This document shows positions 1-7,612 of a stretch of DNA of 52,907 bases, in pieces. Under the pieces are notes generated by a model that worked only from the letters and a program-made list of their open reading frames with translations, made no database searches and was not told the origin of the DNA. The stretch's first letter is position 1. Each line of letters begins with the position of its first letter. The translations under genes and the position numbers were made by a program. This DNA is from Candidatus Hemicellulosilyticus sp. P3 (lineage in GTDB: Bacteria; Bacteroidota; Bacteroidia; Bacteroidales; P3), in contig LPNH01000015.1 of NCBI GenBank assembly GCA_001543385.1, forward strand, positions 1-52,907, given 5' to 3'.

Positions 1-1
1 T

Positions 2-220
2 GACAGCACCTTGCTCCAGTTCGACGGCAACCGGCTTACGGCTCGCTACAACTATGTGCGCGACCCGATGCTGCAACACAACCTGGGCCTCGACTCCGGC
101 ACCGCCCCCGGCCTCGAACTCCTGAAAGGCATCATCCAAAGCTATATGCAGCGCATGATTGACAACAACCTCATCTATAGAGCCCCCCCCCAAAAAAATA
201 AGATGACCCGACGGGGATAA
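2..220 (+). CDS. C-terminal end of a truncated-by-window protein, possibly LTA-synthase-like sulfatase
   Basis: Only the last 72 codons are present; the reading frame is open from base 2 and ends at TAA 218-220. The visible part contains a stretch reading RYNYVRDPMLQHNL and then a helical segment ending in IQSYMQRMIDNNL. This resembles, from memory, the C-terminal tail of membrane sulfatases of the lipoteichoic-acid-synthase-like family in Bacteroidetes, but the catalytic domain lies outside the window so this is a weak assignment. The final 15 residues are read through C9 and A7 homopolymers at about 183-199, so a length error there would change the C-terminus. It is followed by a strong hairpin at 227-268. 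Confidence 0.4.
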   Translation, partial: DSTLLQFDGNRLTARYNYVRDPMLQHNLGLDSGTAPGLELLKGIIQSYMQRMIDNNLIYRAPPQKNKMTRRG

Positions 221-226
221 TCCGGA

Positions 227-268
227 CAAACGCAAGACGGCCACTTTCAGGTGGCCGTCTTGCGTTTG
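227..268. terminator. Bidirectional hairpin terminator
   Basis: Bases 227-244 and 251-268 form a perfect 18-bp inverted repeat around a 6-base loop (245-250). It sits between the end of the + strand CDS and the 3' end of the - strand tRNA-Ala at 269, so it can end transcription from both sides. The outer part of the stem is A/T-rich, giving short U runs in both directions. Confidence 0.75.
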
Positions 269-341
269 TGGAGTATATCGGACTCGAACCGATTACCTTT
301 TGATTGCGAACCAAACGCTCTACCAGATGAGCTAATACCCC
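269..341 (-). tRNA. tRNA-Ala (anticodon CGC)
   Basis: 73-nt cloverleaf on the - strand. The seven-base acceptor stem carries G3:U70, the alanine identity pair. D arm GCTC/GAGC, anticodon loop TTCGCAA (anticodon CGC), T loop TTCGAGT, discriminator A; CCA is not encoded. It lies downstream of a second alanine tRNA on the same strand. Confidence 0.9.
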
Positions 342-356
342 GTTTTAATTTTCTTC

Positions 357-381
357 AAAAAAAAGGGGGCCTTGCGTCCCC
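357..381 (-). terminator. Possible attenuator between the two tRNA-Ala genes
   Basis: On the - strand a short GGGG (378-381) / CCCC (366-369) stem with an 8-base loop is followed at once by eight U (357-364). It lies between the two tRNA-Ala genes. It could end or reduce transcription after the GGC gene, yet no separate promoter for the CGC gene is visible in the 48-bp spacer, so partial readthrough is likely. Confidence 0.4.
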
Positions 382-389
382 TCTCTTTG

Positions 390-463
390 TGGAGTATATC
401 GGAATCGAACCGATTACCTTTTGACTGCCAGTCAAACGCTCTAGCCAAGTGAGCTAATACCCC
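390..463 (-). tRNA. tRNA-Ala (anticodon GGC)
   Basis: 74-nt cloverleaf on the - strand with the same acceptor stem as the neighbouring tRNA-Ala, including G3:U70. Anticodon loop CTGGCAG gives anticodon GGC. T loop TTCGATT, discriminator A, no encoded CCA. It is the promoter-proximal gene of a two-tRNA unit. Confidence 0.92.
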
Positions 464-478
464 AGCCTTTTCGAGATG

Positions 479-509
479 CAAAAATACTACTTTTTTGACA
501 TGTGACAAA
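479..509 (-). promoter_or_regulatory. Bacteroidetes-type promoter for the tRNA-Ala pair
   Basis: On the - strand, TTTG (506-509), a 19-bp spacer and TATTTTTG (479-486) match the Bacteroidetes sigma-ABfr pattern TTTG-N19-TAnnTTTG. The -7 box ends 15 bases before the tRNA 5' end at 463. The left end of the IS element lies only about 30 bp upstream. Confidence 0.75.
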
Positions 510-539
510 ATTTTTTTTCGTTTTTCTACGGCCCTGCCT

Positions 540-560
540 CAATAGTGTCCTAAATAATTT
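540..560. repeat. IS left terminal inverted repeat
   Basis: Begins CAATAGTGTCCTAAATAATT and is the exact reverse complement of bases 1869-1889. Confidence 0.9.
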
Positions 561-639
561 TCAAAAAAGTGAAGGAAGTTGTTTCCATTAAGGCAAGAAA
601 GTCTTACCTTAGTGGTTGCTACAACAAACACCTTCCTTC

Positions 640-1854
640 ATGGCAAAGATAACACTTTTCGCCCAGGTAATCCAAAAATTACCGAAAGATTTAATCAAAT
701 CCCTTGCAAAAAAGCACGGGACGGACAAATACGCCAAGGGTTTCAACACATGGAGCCACTTGGTGAGCGTGATTTTCTGTCAGTTTGCCGACTGCGTTTC
801 ACTCCGTGAGATAAGCAATGGACTTCATTCGGCCAACGGCAATCTGAACCACCTTGGCATACCCCGCGCCCCGTCGAAGTCCAACCTTGCGTATCAGAAT
901 GAGCATCGCTCCTGCGCTTTCTTCCGCGACTGCTATTATGCCCTGCTGGATTATTTCGGACAGCAGGTAGGGTTCTCCTGTCGCAAGTTCCGTTTCAAGA
1001 ATGCCGTCTATGCCCTAGACTCCACCATCATCACACTCTGTGCTGAGGTATATGACTGGGCCCGATATACGCACGCAAAAGGAGCAGTAAAACTGCACAC
1101 GCTATTGAACTTCCGGACGTTGCTCCCTGAGTTTGTGCATATTACGGACGGGAAAGTCAGTGACAACATGGCTGCCAGGAACGTGGAGGTAAAGCCGGGA
1201 AGCATCGTCGTGAGCGACCGCGGCTACTTCGATACGCTACTGCTGAGGTTTTGGGACAGCATAAAAGTGTTCTTTGTCGTGAGGGTGAAGGAGAACCTGC
1301 TCTATGAACGCATAGAGGAACGGGATTTGCCCGACAAGGCACATCCCGAAGTCCTCATAGACGAGATTGTGCGGCTGACAGGGAACGAAACGGCGGAACA
1401 ATACCCCAAACCCATACGAAGGATTGCCGTATATAACGCCGAACACCATTTCACGATGGTATTGCTCACCAACAATATGAAACTCGCTGCGGGAACCATT
1501 GCTGACCTATACAAGGCAAGGTGGGACATTGAAATCTTCTTTCGCAATCTCAAGCAGAACTTCCATGTCAAGAGTTTCGTCGGAACATCCCCCAACGCCG
1601 TGGAGATACAGATATGGACGGCGCTCATCACGATACTGCTATTTGCGGTTCTCAAGCAACAGGCTACCTACAAATGGCACTTCTCCAACCTCGTATCCTC
1701 GCTCAGACTCAACACTTTCACGAAAATCGACCTCTATCTGTGGATAAATGAGCCATTCACACCGCCGCCAGAGACTGGAAATGACATATTGGGGGTATGT
1801 GCAGTTTGTGTTCTATTGGAAAACGTCAAGTCATGCCAATTTGATGCGACTTGA
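640..1854 (+). CDS. IS4-family transposase (DDE)
   Basis: 404 aa from the ATG at 640. A TTG eight codons upstream is in frame but adds nothing conserved. The N-terminal ~70 residues look like the DUF4372 domain that precedes the DDE domain in this IS4 subgroup. The catalytic triad is visible: D127 in ALDST, D193 in SDRGY, and E298 in the IS4 signature Y-x2-R-x3-E-x6-K (Y291, R294, E298, K305). It catalyses cut-and-paste transposition at the 21-bp ends. There are no internal stops or frameshifts, so it is probably active. It is the only gene in the element. The subgroup (ISPepr1/IS4Sa-like) is inferred from domain order, not from a database match. Confidence 0.93.
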   Translation: MAKITLFAQVIQKLPKDLIKSLAKKHGTDKYAKGFNTWSHLVSVIFCQFADCVSLREISNGLHSANGNLNHLGIPRAPSKSNLAYQNEHRSCAFFRDCYYALLDYFGQQVGFSCRKFRFKNAVYALDSTIITLCAEVYDWARYTHAKGAVKLHTLLNFRTLLPEFVHITDGKVSDNMAARNVEVKPGSIVVSDRGYFDTLLLRFWDSIKVFFVVRVKENLLYERIEERDLPDKAHPEVLIDEIVRLTGNETAEQYPKPIRRIAVYNAEHHFTMVLLTNNMKLAAGTIADLYKARWDIEIFFRNLKQNFHVKSFVGTSPNAVEIQIWTALITILLFAVLKQQATYKWHFSNLVSSLRLNTFTKIDLYLWINEPFTPPPETGNDILGVCAVCVLLENVKSCQFDAT

Positions 1855-1868
1855 CGTGATTTTAAACC

Positions 1869-1889
1869 AAATTATTTAGGACACTATTG
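1869..1889. repeat. IS right terminal inverted repeat
   Basis: Perfect inverted copy of 540-560. Read on the - strand it supplies the last three codons and the stop codon of the truncated toxin gene. Confidence 0.9.
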
Positions 1890-2109
1890 CCTTCACACGG
1901 TAGATAAGGCGGTCTTTCTGGTTTATGCGGCGCGACCAGTAGCCCGCATAATCGCCAACGAGAGGCTCCGGCTTGCCTGTACCCTCGTATGGATGAACGC
2001 GCAGTTCCTCAAACAGGCGGTAGACCTTCTTGACGCTTGTCTTGTCGCCACTGCGGCCAAGCGCACGAAGCTCTTCCTCGGCCTTCGGAGTCAACTCTAT
2101 GCGGTACAT
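1876..2109 (-). pseudogene. yoeB: YoeB/Txe-family toxin, C-terminus removed by IS insertion
   Basis: 77 codons. The family body is clear: an N-terminal helix region, then GKPEPL, YWSRRI and DRLIYRV, as in YoeB, a ribosome-dependent mRNA endonuclease of about 84 aa. After RVK (residue 73) the frame crosses into the IS at 1889-1890 and reads A-I-V-S-stop from the IS end. Native YoeB continues for about ten more residues forming the last strand and carrying the catalytic C-terminal His-Tyr (H83/Y84 in E. coli). Those are missing, so the product should lack nuclease activity. The start ATG overlaps the antitoxin stop (TAATG), the usual antitoxin-toxin arrangement. Confidence 0.85.
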
Positions 2110-2336
2110 TACAGGCTGAGCATCTGTTTGACATCGTCCAGGCTGACCTCGCGGGCCATACCCTTCTTTTCCTGTTCCACACTCTGCTTGAATGAGCGGA
2201 GGGCTTCCTTGTCGCTGTAGAACTCGTCGTCTGCGTCTGTCGCCGAAATCATCTTCGCCCCAGCAGCCAGCATAGCCTCGATGAGGTGCTTCATTATGCT
2301 GCTCCGCCCGTCGTAGGATATTGTCATTGTTGCCAT
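2109..2336 (-). CDS. Antitoxin of a YoeB-type toxin-antitoxin pair, now orphan
   Basis: 75 aa and acidic. The N-terminal half (TISYDGRS, then an amphipathic helix) should form the DNA-binding/dimer region. The C-terminal half, rich in acidic and Gln residues, should wrap the toxin. It is encoded directly upstream of the truncated toxin and overlaps it by one base, so the pair was translationally coupled. Antitoxins of this kind bind and neutralise the toxin and repress their own promoter. With the toxin C-terminus lost, it may persist as a free repressor. The exact family (RelB/YefM-like or DUF2683-like) is not certain. No clear TAnnTTTG promoter was found upstream. Confidence 0.75.
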   Translation of the reverse strand: MATMTISYDGRSSIMKHLIEAMLAAGAKMISATDADDEFYSDKEALRSFKQSVEQEKKGMAREVSLDDVKQMLSL

Positions 2337-2474
2337 AATATATTTGTTTTTAGATTTTCTGCTATCATAACGTACACATTCTTTGTTTATTGTGCAGTGC
2401 CGACATTATCAACAAAAAACGCATTTGCGGAGCGGTTTTTAATATATGTTAAACGGCAATCGGTGACGGCGTGG

Positions 2475-2482
2475 TAATTTTG
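2475..2482 (+). promoter_or_regulatory. -7 box for the truncated efflux adaptor
   Basis: TAATTTTG matches TAnnTTTG and ends 27 bp before the ATG at 2510. No good TTG lies 19-21 bp upstream. It rules out upstream in-frame start codons at 2471, which would lie inside the promoter. Confidence 0.5.
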
Positions 2483-2509
2483 CAGCATCAAATGTTAAAG
2501 TCTGAATAT

Positions 2510-3271
2510 ATGAAATCGATTAAGAAACTGATTGTTATGTGCACCGCTGGATGCTTGGCGATGCTGACGGCGGCTTGCGGTGGCGGCACCCACGATGCGG
2601 AGCAGCAGGTGCCGACCGTGAATGTCGCCACGCTGCACAGCACCGTGGGTGGCGGCGTGCTGCAATATCCCGGACGCGTCAAGGCGGCGGCGGAAATCAA
2701 CCTCGCCTTCAAGGTCAGCGGCCGCATCGAGCGCATCCTTGTCAAGGAAGGCGACTATGTGAAGGCCGGACAGCTGGTGGCCCTTGTCGACCCCTCCGAC
2801 TACGAGACCCAGCTGATGGCCACCCGCGCCGAGCACGCGCAGGTCACCGCCGAGAGCGACCGCGTCATCCGCCTCTACGCCGACAGCGCCGTCACGGCCA
2901 ACAACTACGACCGCGCTGTCTATGGCAAGCAGCAGATCGATGCCAAGTTGCGCCATCACGAGAACCAGCTGGCCTACACCAAACTCTATGCCCCCATCAG
3001 CGGCTACATCCAGAGCAAGCTGGTGGGCGCAGGCGAGGTGGTGAGTGCCGGGATGCCTGTGCTGACGCTCTTCAGTGCCGCCAACCCCGAGGTGGAAATC
3101 AGCCTGTCGGCGGCCGACTATATGCGTCGTGCCGCCTTTGGCGAATACAGTTGCAGCTTCGACATCTTCCCCGACCGTCGTTTCCGACTAACGCACGTAT
3201 TCCTTTCCTCTATCGCCATGGTAAGCAAATTTAAGTCTTACTGTGGCTATTTGTATGTTATGCTTATATGA
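2510..3271 (+). pseudogene. RND efflux periplasmic adaptor (membrane fusion protein), 3'-truncated
   Basis: From ATG 2510 the product starts with a lipoprotein signal ending in lipobox LTAAC (Cys at about residue 23). It continues through the typical adaptor order: beta-barrel strand, biotinyl-lipoyl half (VSGRIERILVKEGDYVKAGQ), a helical hairpin, and the second lipoyl half (KLYAPISGYI). Homologues continue for another 100 or more residues through the beta-barrel and membrane-proximal domains. Here recognisable sequence stops near base 3190, the last ~25 codons look foreign, and a stop follows at 3271. No RND pump or TolC partner follows. It is therefore a remnant of a tripartite efflux operon, probably non-functional. 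Confidence 0.8.
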
Positions 3272-3605
3272 ACTATTACTGGACAAAATAAAAAACATCG
3301 TAAGTTCAAGTAAGAAATGTAACACAAAGGTAAAAAAAGAAACGCCGGACAGAAAACACGCCGATTTCTCCGCCGTCTCCGACGACTTCATCCGTTCCGT
3401 GCAACTGAAAATCGAACGTCGTCTACGCAAAATTTTGGATTTCGACTCCCATAAAATCAAATTCTTCGCACATTTGATTTGACTTATTGCATTCTCTTGT
3501 TGAACCTACCCGCTACGACCGGCCCATCGCCCATTTGCATATATCGTAGTTTTTCCTTAACTTTGCAATTTGCTTTTTGTAGTACACCAGATTGGCATTG
3601 AGACC
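3272..3605. other. 334-bp gap: low-GC junction sequence, then zap promoter
   Basis: About 3200-3490 does not match the coding style on either side. An open frame (+, 3243-3482) ends in a Lys/Arg/Phe-rich tail with no recognised domain, and the opposite strand has an overlapping open frame. It may be the scar of a mobile element or MITE that truncated the efflux adaptor, but I found no clear terminal repeats. From about 3530 the normal promoter of the next operon begins. Confidence 0.4.
3534..3565 (+). promoter_or_regulatory. Promoter of the zapA operon
   Basis: TTTG (3534-3537), 20-bp spacer, TAACTTTG (3558-3565). This is close to the Bacteroidetes consensus, with a leader of roughly 35 bases before the ATG at 3606. 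Confidence 0.75.
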
Positions 3606-3899
3606 ATGTCCGATTTCGACACTGTCATAGCCGGCATCCAGAACAAAGTAAGAAAATTGATGGACGAGCGGAGAAGTCTGCAGACAGAGCTGGAACAACA
3701 AAAGGAACATTGCCGGGCATTACAGGAAGCACTTGAAAATCAAAATATAATATTAACGAATCTTAAAGCACAAAGTCAAACAACAAACCAAGGGAATACG
3801 CTGGCACCGAAAGGCGATTCTACCGAGATAAAAAGCAAGATTAATCAGTTGATACAAACCATTGATGAAAGCCTGACCCTGCTCTCCGCCCCTCAATAA
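3606..3899 (+). CDS. Small coiled-coil protein upstream of zapA (ZapB-like role possible)
   Basis: 97 aa, soluble and charged. Residues ~5-55 form a heptad-rich coiled coil (KVRKLMDERRSLQTELEQQ and on), followed by a Thr/Gln linker and a short amphipathic C-terminal helix. The start at 3606 is chosen because the upstream in-frame codons overlap the promoter. It is 15 bp from zapA and shares its promoter. Small coiled-coil proteins in this position in Bacteroidetes are usually unnamed. The size and shape recall ZapB, the ZapA partner at the division ring, but this is inference from position and coiled coil only. Confidence 0.65.
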   Translation: MSDFDTVIAGIQNKVRKLMDERRSLQTELEQQKEHCRALQEALENQNIILTNLKAQSQTTNQGNTLAPKGDSTEIKSKINQLIQTIDESLTLLSAPQ

Positions 3900-3914
3900 G
3901 CCACCATAATCTCC

Positions 3915-4148
3915 ATGGACTCCGAAGCCACTACAGTTTCTATATTGGACAGAAAATACAAGCTCAAGAGCAACAGCGAAAAGGCGGCGGAGCTTCAAAA
4001 GGCGGCAGCAATGGTCGATGCAGTTGCACGCAAATACGGAAGGATGTATGCATATCATGACTATCAGGATTTGTTAGCCATGGTTGCCTTGACACAGATG
4101 GAACGACTGCTCAACATCGATAATCTTCTGACCGGACAGATCGGTTGA
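3915..4148 (+). CDS. zapA: Cell division protein ZapA
   Basis: 77 aa, short for the family. The N-terminal half gives the ZapA globular fold (SILDRKYKLKSNSE, then AAAMVDAVARKYG), and the C-terminal part is the start of the dimerising coiled coil (LLAMVALTQMERLL). ZapA binds FtsZ and cross-links protofilaments at midcell. It follows the small coiled-coil gene in one operon and is directly followed by a structured RNA (4150-4330), an order that matches the zapA-ssrS linkage known from proteobacteria. Confidence 0.85.
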   Translation: MDSEATTVSILDRKYKLKSNSEKAAELQKAAAMVDAVARKYGRMYAYHDYQDLLAMVALTQMERLLNIDNLLTGQIG

Positions 4149-4149
4149 C

Positions 4150-4330
4150 GACCACACCCGCGCCCAGGCTGAAACAGTTTGTAAACTCAACACCTAATTT
4201 ACAAACCGAGCAAGCTCATGGGTGGGTAGGACTCGGTTCGAAACGGACTGACATGCCGAGCCACCCGGCACTCAAATCTTATCCTTTTCGAGTTTACCAT
4301 AACTCTTGGAGGCCGACGCGCGGGTTATTT
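4150..4330 (+). ncRNA. ssrS: Structured RNA, probably 6S RNA
   Basis: About 180 nt between zapA and rny with no credible CDS. Three nested complementary pairs give one long interrupted rod: 4156-4163 with 4318-4325 (8 bp, CCCGCGC core), 4181-4188 with 4290-4297 (GTAAACTC/GAGTTTAC, perfect), and 4220-4225 plus 4232-4236 with 4261-4266 plus 4256-4260. Length, the long rod with large internal loops and the position after zapA all fit 6S RNA, which mimics an open promoter and sequesters RNA polymerase. A T-rich tail follows the outer stem. No separate promoter is clear, so it may be processed from the zapA transcript. The family assignment (6S or the 6S-Flavo class) needs a covariance-model search. 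Confidence 0.6.
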
Positions 4331-4376
4331 TGCCTTTCTATTCCAGCCCACATCCCACCTAACCATTTTTACCATC

Positions 4377-5918
4377 ATGACAGTAATATTGATTGTTATC
4401 GGAGCCGTTGCTGGAGGAGGACTGGGCGTCCTGCTCACCACCAATGTATTGCGCAACCAACTGCTTTCAAAAAGTCAGGCTGTGCTCAAAGACGCTGAGG
4501 AAAAAGGCGAAGTGATCAAGAAGGAGAAAATCCTGCAAGCCAAAGAGAAGTACCTGCAGTTGAAAAGCGAGCACGACAAACAGGTGAGCGAGCAGAACAA
4601 CAAACTCCAAACCGTCGAACAGAAACTGAAACAGCGCGAGCAGGTGCTCACGCAGAAGGTCGAAGAACTGCAGAAGAAAAGCAACGAGCTGAAAGGGGTC
4701 AGCGAGAATCTCAACAACCAGATTGAAGTGCTGCACAAACGGCAGGCCGAAGTGGAGAAGGTTTACAAGGACAGTGTTTCCAAACTGGAGCATATCGCCG
4801 GCATGACGGCCGAGGAGGCCAAACAGAGCCTTGTCGACATGATGAAGGAGGAGGCCCGCGCCGAAGCGTCGAACAGCATCATGGATATTGTCGAGGAGGC
4901 CAAGATCACCGCCAACGAGCAGGCCAAGAAGATTGTTATCCAGTCGATACAACGCACAGCCACCGAGCACGCTATAGAGAATACGGTGAGTGTATTCAAT
5001 CTGGAAAACGAAGAGGTGAAGGGCCGTATCATCGGCCGGGAAGGTCGAAACATTCGCACACTGGAGAATCTGACAGGTGTCGAAGTGATTGTCGACGACT
5101 CGCCTGACGCCATTATCCTGTCGGGATTCGACCCGGTGCGTCGCGAGATAGCCCGGCTGTCACTCCACAAGTTAGTCACCGACGGCCGCATCCACCCCGC
5201 CCGTATCGAAGAGGTGGTGGCCAAAACACGCAAGCAGATAGAACAAGAAATCGCCGAAGTGGGCAAACGCACCTGCATCGACCTGGGCATCCTCAACATG
5301 AACCATGAGTTGACCCGCATGGTGGGCCGCATGAAATATCGCTCGTCGTATGGACAGAACCTGCTGCAACACTCTCGCGAGGTGGCCAACCTGGCGGCGA
5401 CCATGGCGGCGGAACTGGGGCTGAACCCTAAACTGGCCAAACGCGCCGGCCTGCTGCACGACATCGGCAAAGTGCCCGAAAACGAGCCCGACCTGCCACA
5501 CGCACTGCTCGGCATGCAGCTGGCGGAGAAATACAAAGAGCATCCTGACGTATGCAACGCCATCGGCGCCCACCACGACGAGACGGAAATGAAGAGCCTT
5601 ATCGCCCCCATCATCCAGGTGTGCGACGCCATCAGCGGCGCACGTCCCGGCGCACGTCGCGAAGTGGTGGAAGCCTATATCAACAGACTTAACAAGCTGG
5701 AACAGATGGCTATGACCTATCCCGGCGTGGTGAAGACCTATGCCATTCAGGCAGGCCGTGAACTGCGCGTCATCGTCGGTGCCGATAAAATCAACGACGC
5801 CGAGGCGGTCAAACTGAGTTACGACCTGTCACGTCAAATCCAGAACGAGATGACCTACCCGGGACAAATCAAGGTGACCGTCATCCGCGAGACCCGCGCC
5901 ATCAATTTTGCAAAATAA
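4377..5918 (+). CDS. rny: Ribonuclease Y
   Basis: 513 aa, normal family length. N-terminal membrane anchor (residues ~2-22, Gly-rich), a long coiled coil to ~190 rich in K/E/Q, a KH RNA-binding domain with GREGRNIR (~215-222), then an HD domain with the metal-binding HDIGK motif (~361) and HHDE. RNase Y is the membrane-bound endonuclease that starts mRNA decay. ATG 4377 places the anchor at the very N-terminus as expected. It is followed after 3 bp by lgt, so the two are probably co-transcribed, as is gpmA. Confidence 0.95.
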   Translation: MTVILIVIGAVAGGGLGVLLTTNVLRNQLLSKSQAVLKDAEEKGEVIKKEKILQAKEKYLQLKSEHDKQVSEQNNKLQTVEQKLKQREQVLTQKVEELQKKSNELKGVSENLNNQIEVLHKRQAEVEKVYKDSVSKLEHIAGMTAEEAKQSLVDMMKEEARAEASNSIMDIVEEAKITANEQAKKIVIQSIQRTATEHAIENTVSVFNLENEEVKGRIIGREGRNIRTLENLTGVEVIVDDSPDAIILSGFDPVRREIARLSLHKLVTDGRIHPARIEEVVAKTRKQIEQEIAEVGKRTCIDLGILNMNHELTRMVGRMKYRSSYGQNLLQHSREVANLAATMAAELGLNPKLAKRAGLLHDIGKVPENEPDLPHALLGMQLAEKYKEHPDVCNAIGAHHDETEMKSLIAPIIQVCDAISGARPGARREVVEAYINRLNKLEQMAMTYPGVVKTYAIQAGRELRVIVGADKINDAEAVKLSYDLSRQIQNEMTYPGQIKVTVIRETRAINFAK

Positions 5919-5921
5919 GCC

Positions 5922-6797
5922 ATGCCGCTACAGTTTATCCGATGGAATGTCGACCCGGTGATGCTGCATCTGGGCGGATTCAGCCTGCGCTGGTATTCGA
6001 TAGGGTTTCTGCTGGCCTTTCTCATAGGCTACTGCATATTCTACCGTATGTGCAAACGCGAGAATGTTGCAGTTAAATACCTCGACAATCTGGTGCTTTA
6101 TGTCTTCGTGGCCACACTGGCGGGCGCCCGCCTGGGGCACTGCCTGTTCTATGAACCCGATTATTTCCTCACCGCAGCCCATTGGCCGGAGATATTCCTT
6201 CCCTTCAACCTGCACACCGGCGAGTTCACCGGCTACCAAGGGTTGGCCTCGCACGGCGCCGCCATTGCCATCCTGCTGGCTATATGGCTCTACAACCGCC
6301 GTTTCCATGTCAACGTGTGGTGGCTGCTCGACAGGCTGGTCATCATTGTGGCGTTAGCCGGATGCTTTATCCGCTTGGGCAACTTGATGAACTCCGAGAT
6401 ATACGGCATCGAAACCTCGTTGCCATGGGGATTTATCTACGAACGCAACCTCGAGACCGTACCCAAACATCCTACACAACTTTACGAAGCCGCCTGCTAC
6501 CTGCTGATATTCATTGTCACCTACGCTGTTTACCTGCGCAAAAACGGGCGGATGCACAACGGACGCCTGTTCGGCTGGTGGCTGGTGGCCCTCTTTGGTG
6601 CCCGTTTCCTCATCGAATTTGTCAAAGAGGAGCAGGTGGCTTTCGAAAAAGGCATGTCGCTCGACATGGGACAATGGCTCAGCCTGCCCTTCATCGCGGC
6701 AGGAGCGGTCATTGTTGTCCTCTCCTACCGCGGCATGCTCGCCGACGGCATTTTTGACGCAAAGGCAAACCGTGACAACACCGGCAAGAAGCATTAA
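5922..6797 (+). CDS. lgt: Prolipoprotein diacylglyceryl transferase
   Basis: 291 aa, seven predicted membrane segments. It transfers diacylglycerol from phosphatidylglycerol to the lipobox cysteine of prolipoproteins in the inner membrane, the first step of lipoprotein maturation. Visible family motifs are GARLGHCLFYEP (a variant of the HGG/GRxG region), SHGAAIA around the essential His, the lgt signature GCFIRLGNLMNSEIYG with the conserved Arg and Asn, HPTQLYEA, and FLIEFVKE near the C-terminus. It starts 3 bp after rny and ends 14 bp before gpmA. Several lipoproteins in this window (2510, 13885, 15022, 16092) would be its substrates. Confidence 0.95.
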   Translation: MPLQFIRWNVDPVMLHLGGFSLRWYSIGFLLAFLIGYCIFYRMCKRENVAVKYLDNLVLYVFVATLAGARLGHCLFYEPDYFLTAAHWPEIFLPFNLHTGEFTGYQGLASHGAAIAILLAIWLYNRRFHVNVWWLLDRLVIIVALAGCFIRLGNLMNSEIYGIETSLPWGFIYERNLETVPKHPTQLYEAACYLLIFIVTYAVYLRKNGRMHNGRLFGWWLVALFGARFLIEFVKEEQVAFEKGMSLDMGQWLSLPFIAAGAVIVVLSYRGMLADGIFDAKANRDNTGKKH

Positions 6798-6811
6798 CCC
6801 AACCTTACTCT

Positions 6812-7558
6812 ATGAAACGACTGATTTTGATACGGCATGGTGAAAGCGAGTGGAACAAGCTGAATCTTTTCACCGGATGGACCGATGTTGACCTTACCGA
6901 GGCCGGTATACGCGAAGCCCGCGAAGCCGGCCGGTTGCTGCTCGCCGACGGCTATCGCCCGCAACGCTGCTTCACCTCCTATCTCAAACGCGCGGTCAAG
7001 ACACTCAACGAGGTGCTGGACGCCATGAACATGGATTACCTGCCCGTTGAGAAGAGCTGGCGTCTGAACGAAAAAAGCTATGGTGCGCTGCAAGGGCAGA
7101 ACAAACGTGAGGCCGCCATGCAATATGGCGACGACCAGGTGTTGCTATGGCGACGCAGCTTTGACACCCGCCCTCCCGCACTGGCCGTTGACGACCCGCG
7201 CAGTCCGCGTCAGGATGCCCGATACAACGAGATTGCCGACGAAGAACTGCCTCTCACCGAATCGCTGCAAGACACTATCGCCCGGCTGATGCCCTACTAC
7301 CAGGAAACCATTCTCAAAGCTTTCGGACAATGCAACGAGTTAATGGTGGTGGCCCACGGCAACTCACTACGTGGCATCGTCAAGGAAATCAAGCAGATGA
7401 GCAACGATGAGATCATCCGTTTCAATATGCCCACCGCCGTACCCTATGTCTTTGAATTTGACGACAGCCTTAGACTGCAAAGCGACCGCATGCTCGGCAA
7501 CGCCGCCGAGATAGCCGCCAAGATGCAACGTGTGGCAGAGCAAGGGAAAGCCAAATAG
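6812..7558 (+). CDS. gpmA: 2,3-bisphosphoglycerate-dependent phosphoglycerate mutase
   Basis: 248 aa, typical of GpmA. It interconverts 3- and 2-phosphoglycerate in glycolysis through a phospho-histidine. The N-terminal catalytic signature LIRHGESEWN is present, followed by FTGWTDVDLTEAG, the RLNEKSYGALQG region and the second catalytic histidine in VVAHGNSLRG near residue 185. It is last in the rny-lgt-gpmA run. The next gene is convergent. Confidence 0.96.
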   Translation: MKRLILIRHGESEWNKLNLFTGWTDVDLTEAGIREAREAGRLLLADGYRPQRCFTSYLKRAVKTLNEVLDAMNMDYLPVEKSWRLNEKSYGALQGQNKREAAMQYGDDQVLLWRRSFDTRPPALAVDDPRSPRQDARYNEIADEELPLTESLQDTIARLMPYYQETILKAFGQCNELMVVAHGNSLRGIVKEIKQMSNDEIIRFNMPTAVPYVFEFDDSLRLQSDRMLGNAAEIAAKMQRVAEQGKAK

Positions 7559-7612
7559 CCGTTCCCTCCCCGTCCGAATTAGAGAATCGATTCCCCGTTG
7601 GACAACGGCGAA

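Larger units (their letters stand above)
540..1889 (+). mobile_element. Complete IS4-family insertion sequence (1350 bp)
   Basis: The element is bounded by perfect 21-bp inverted repeats and carries one transposase gene that fills it. Flanking bases GCCTC (536-540) and GCCTT (1889-1893) would be a 5-bp target duplication with one mismatch if the true ends are 541 and 1888; this is not secure. It has inserted into the 3' part of a toxin gene (1876-2109). The left flank does not continue the toxin frame, so either a deletion went with the insertion or the gene was already damaged. Transposase and ends look intact, so it may be mobile. Confidence 0.9.

Noticed and set aside
536..1893. GCCTC/GCCTT as an IS target-site duplication
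   Set aside because: Only 4 of 5 bases match and the inverted repeats may extend one base further, so it is not listed as a feature.
3243..3482. 79-codon frame as a real gene
   Set aside because: No domain, starts inside the tail of the truncated adaptor and overlaps an open frame on the other strand; described as gap sequence instead.
4145..4498. 117-codon open frame across the zapA-rny gap
   Set aside because: It overlaps the strongly base-paired RNA and the start of rny, and its product has no recognisable domain.
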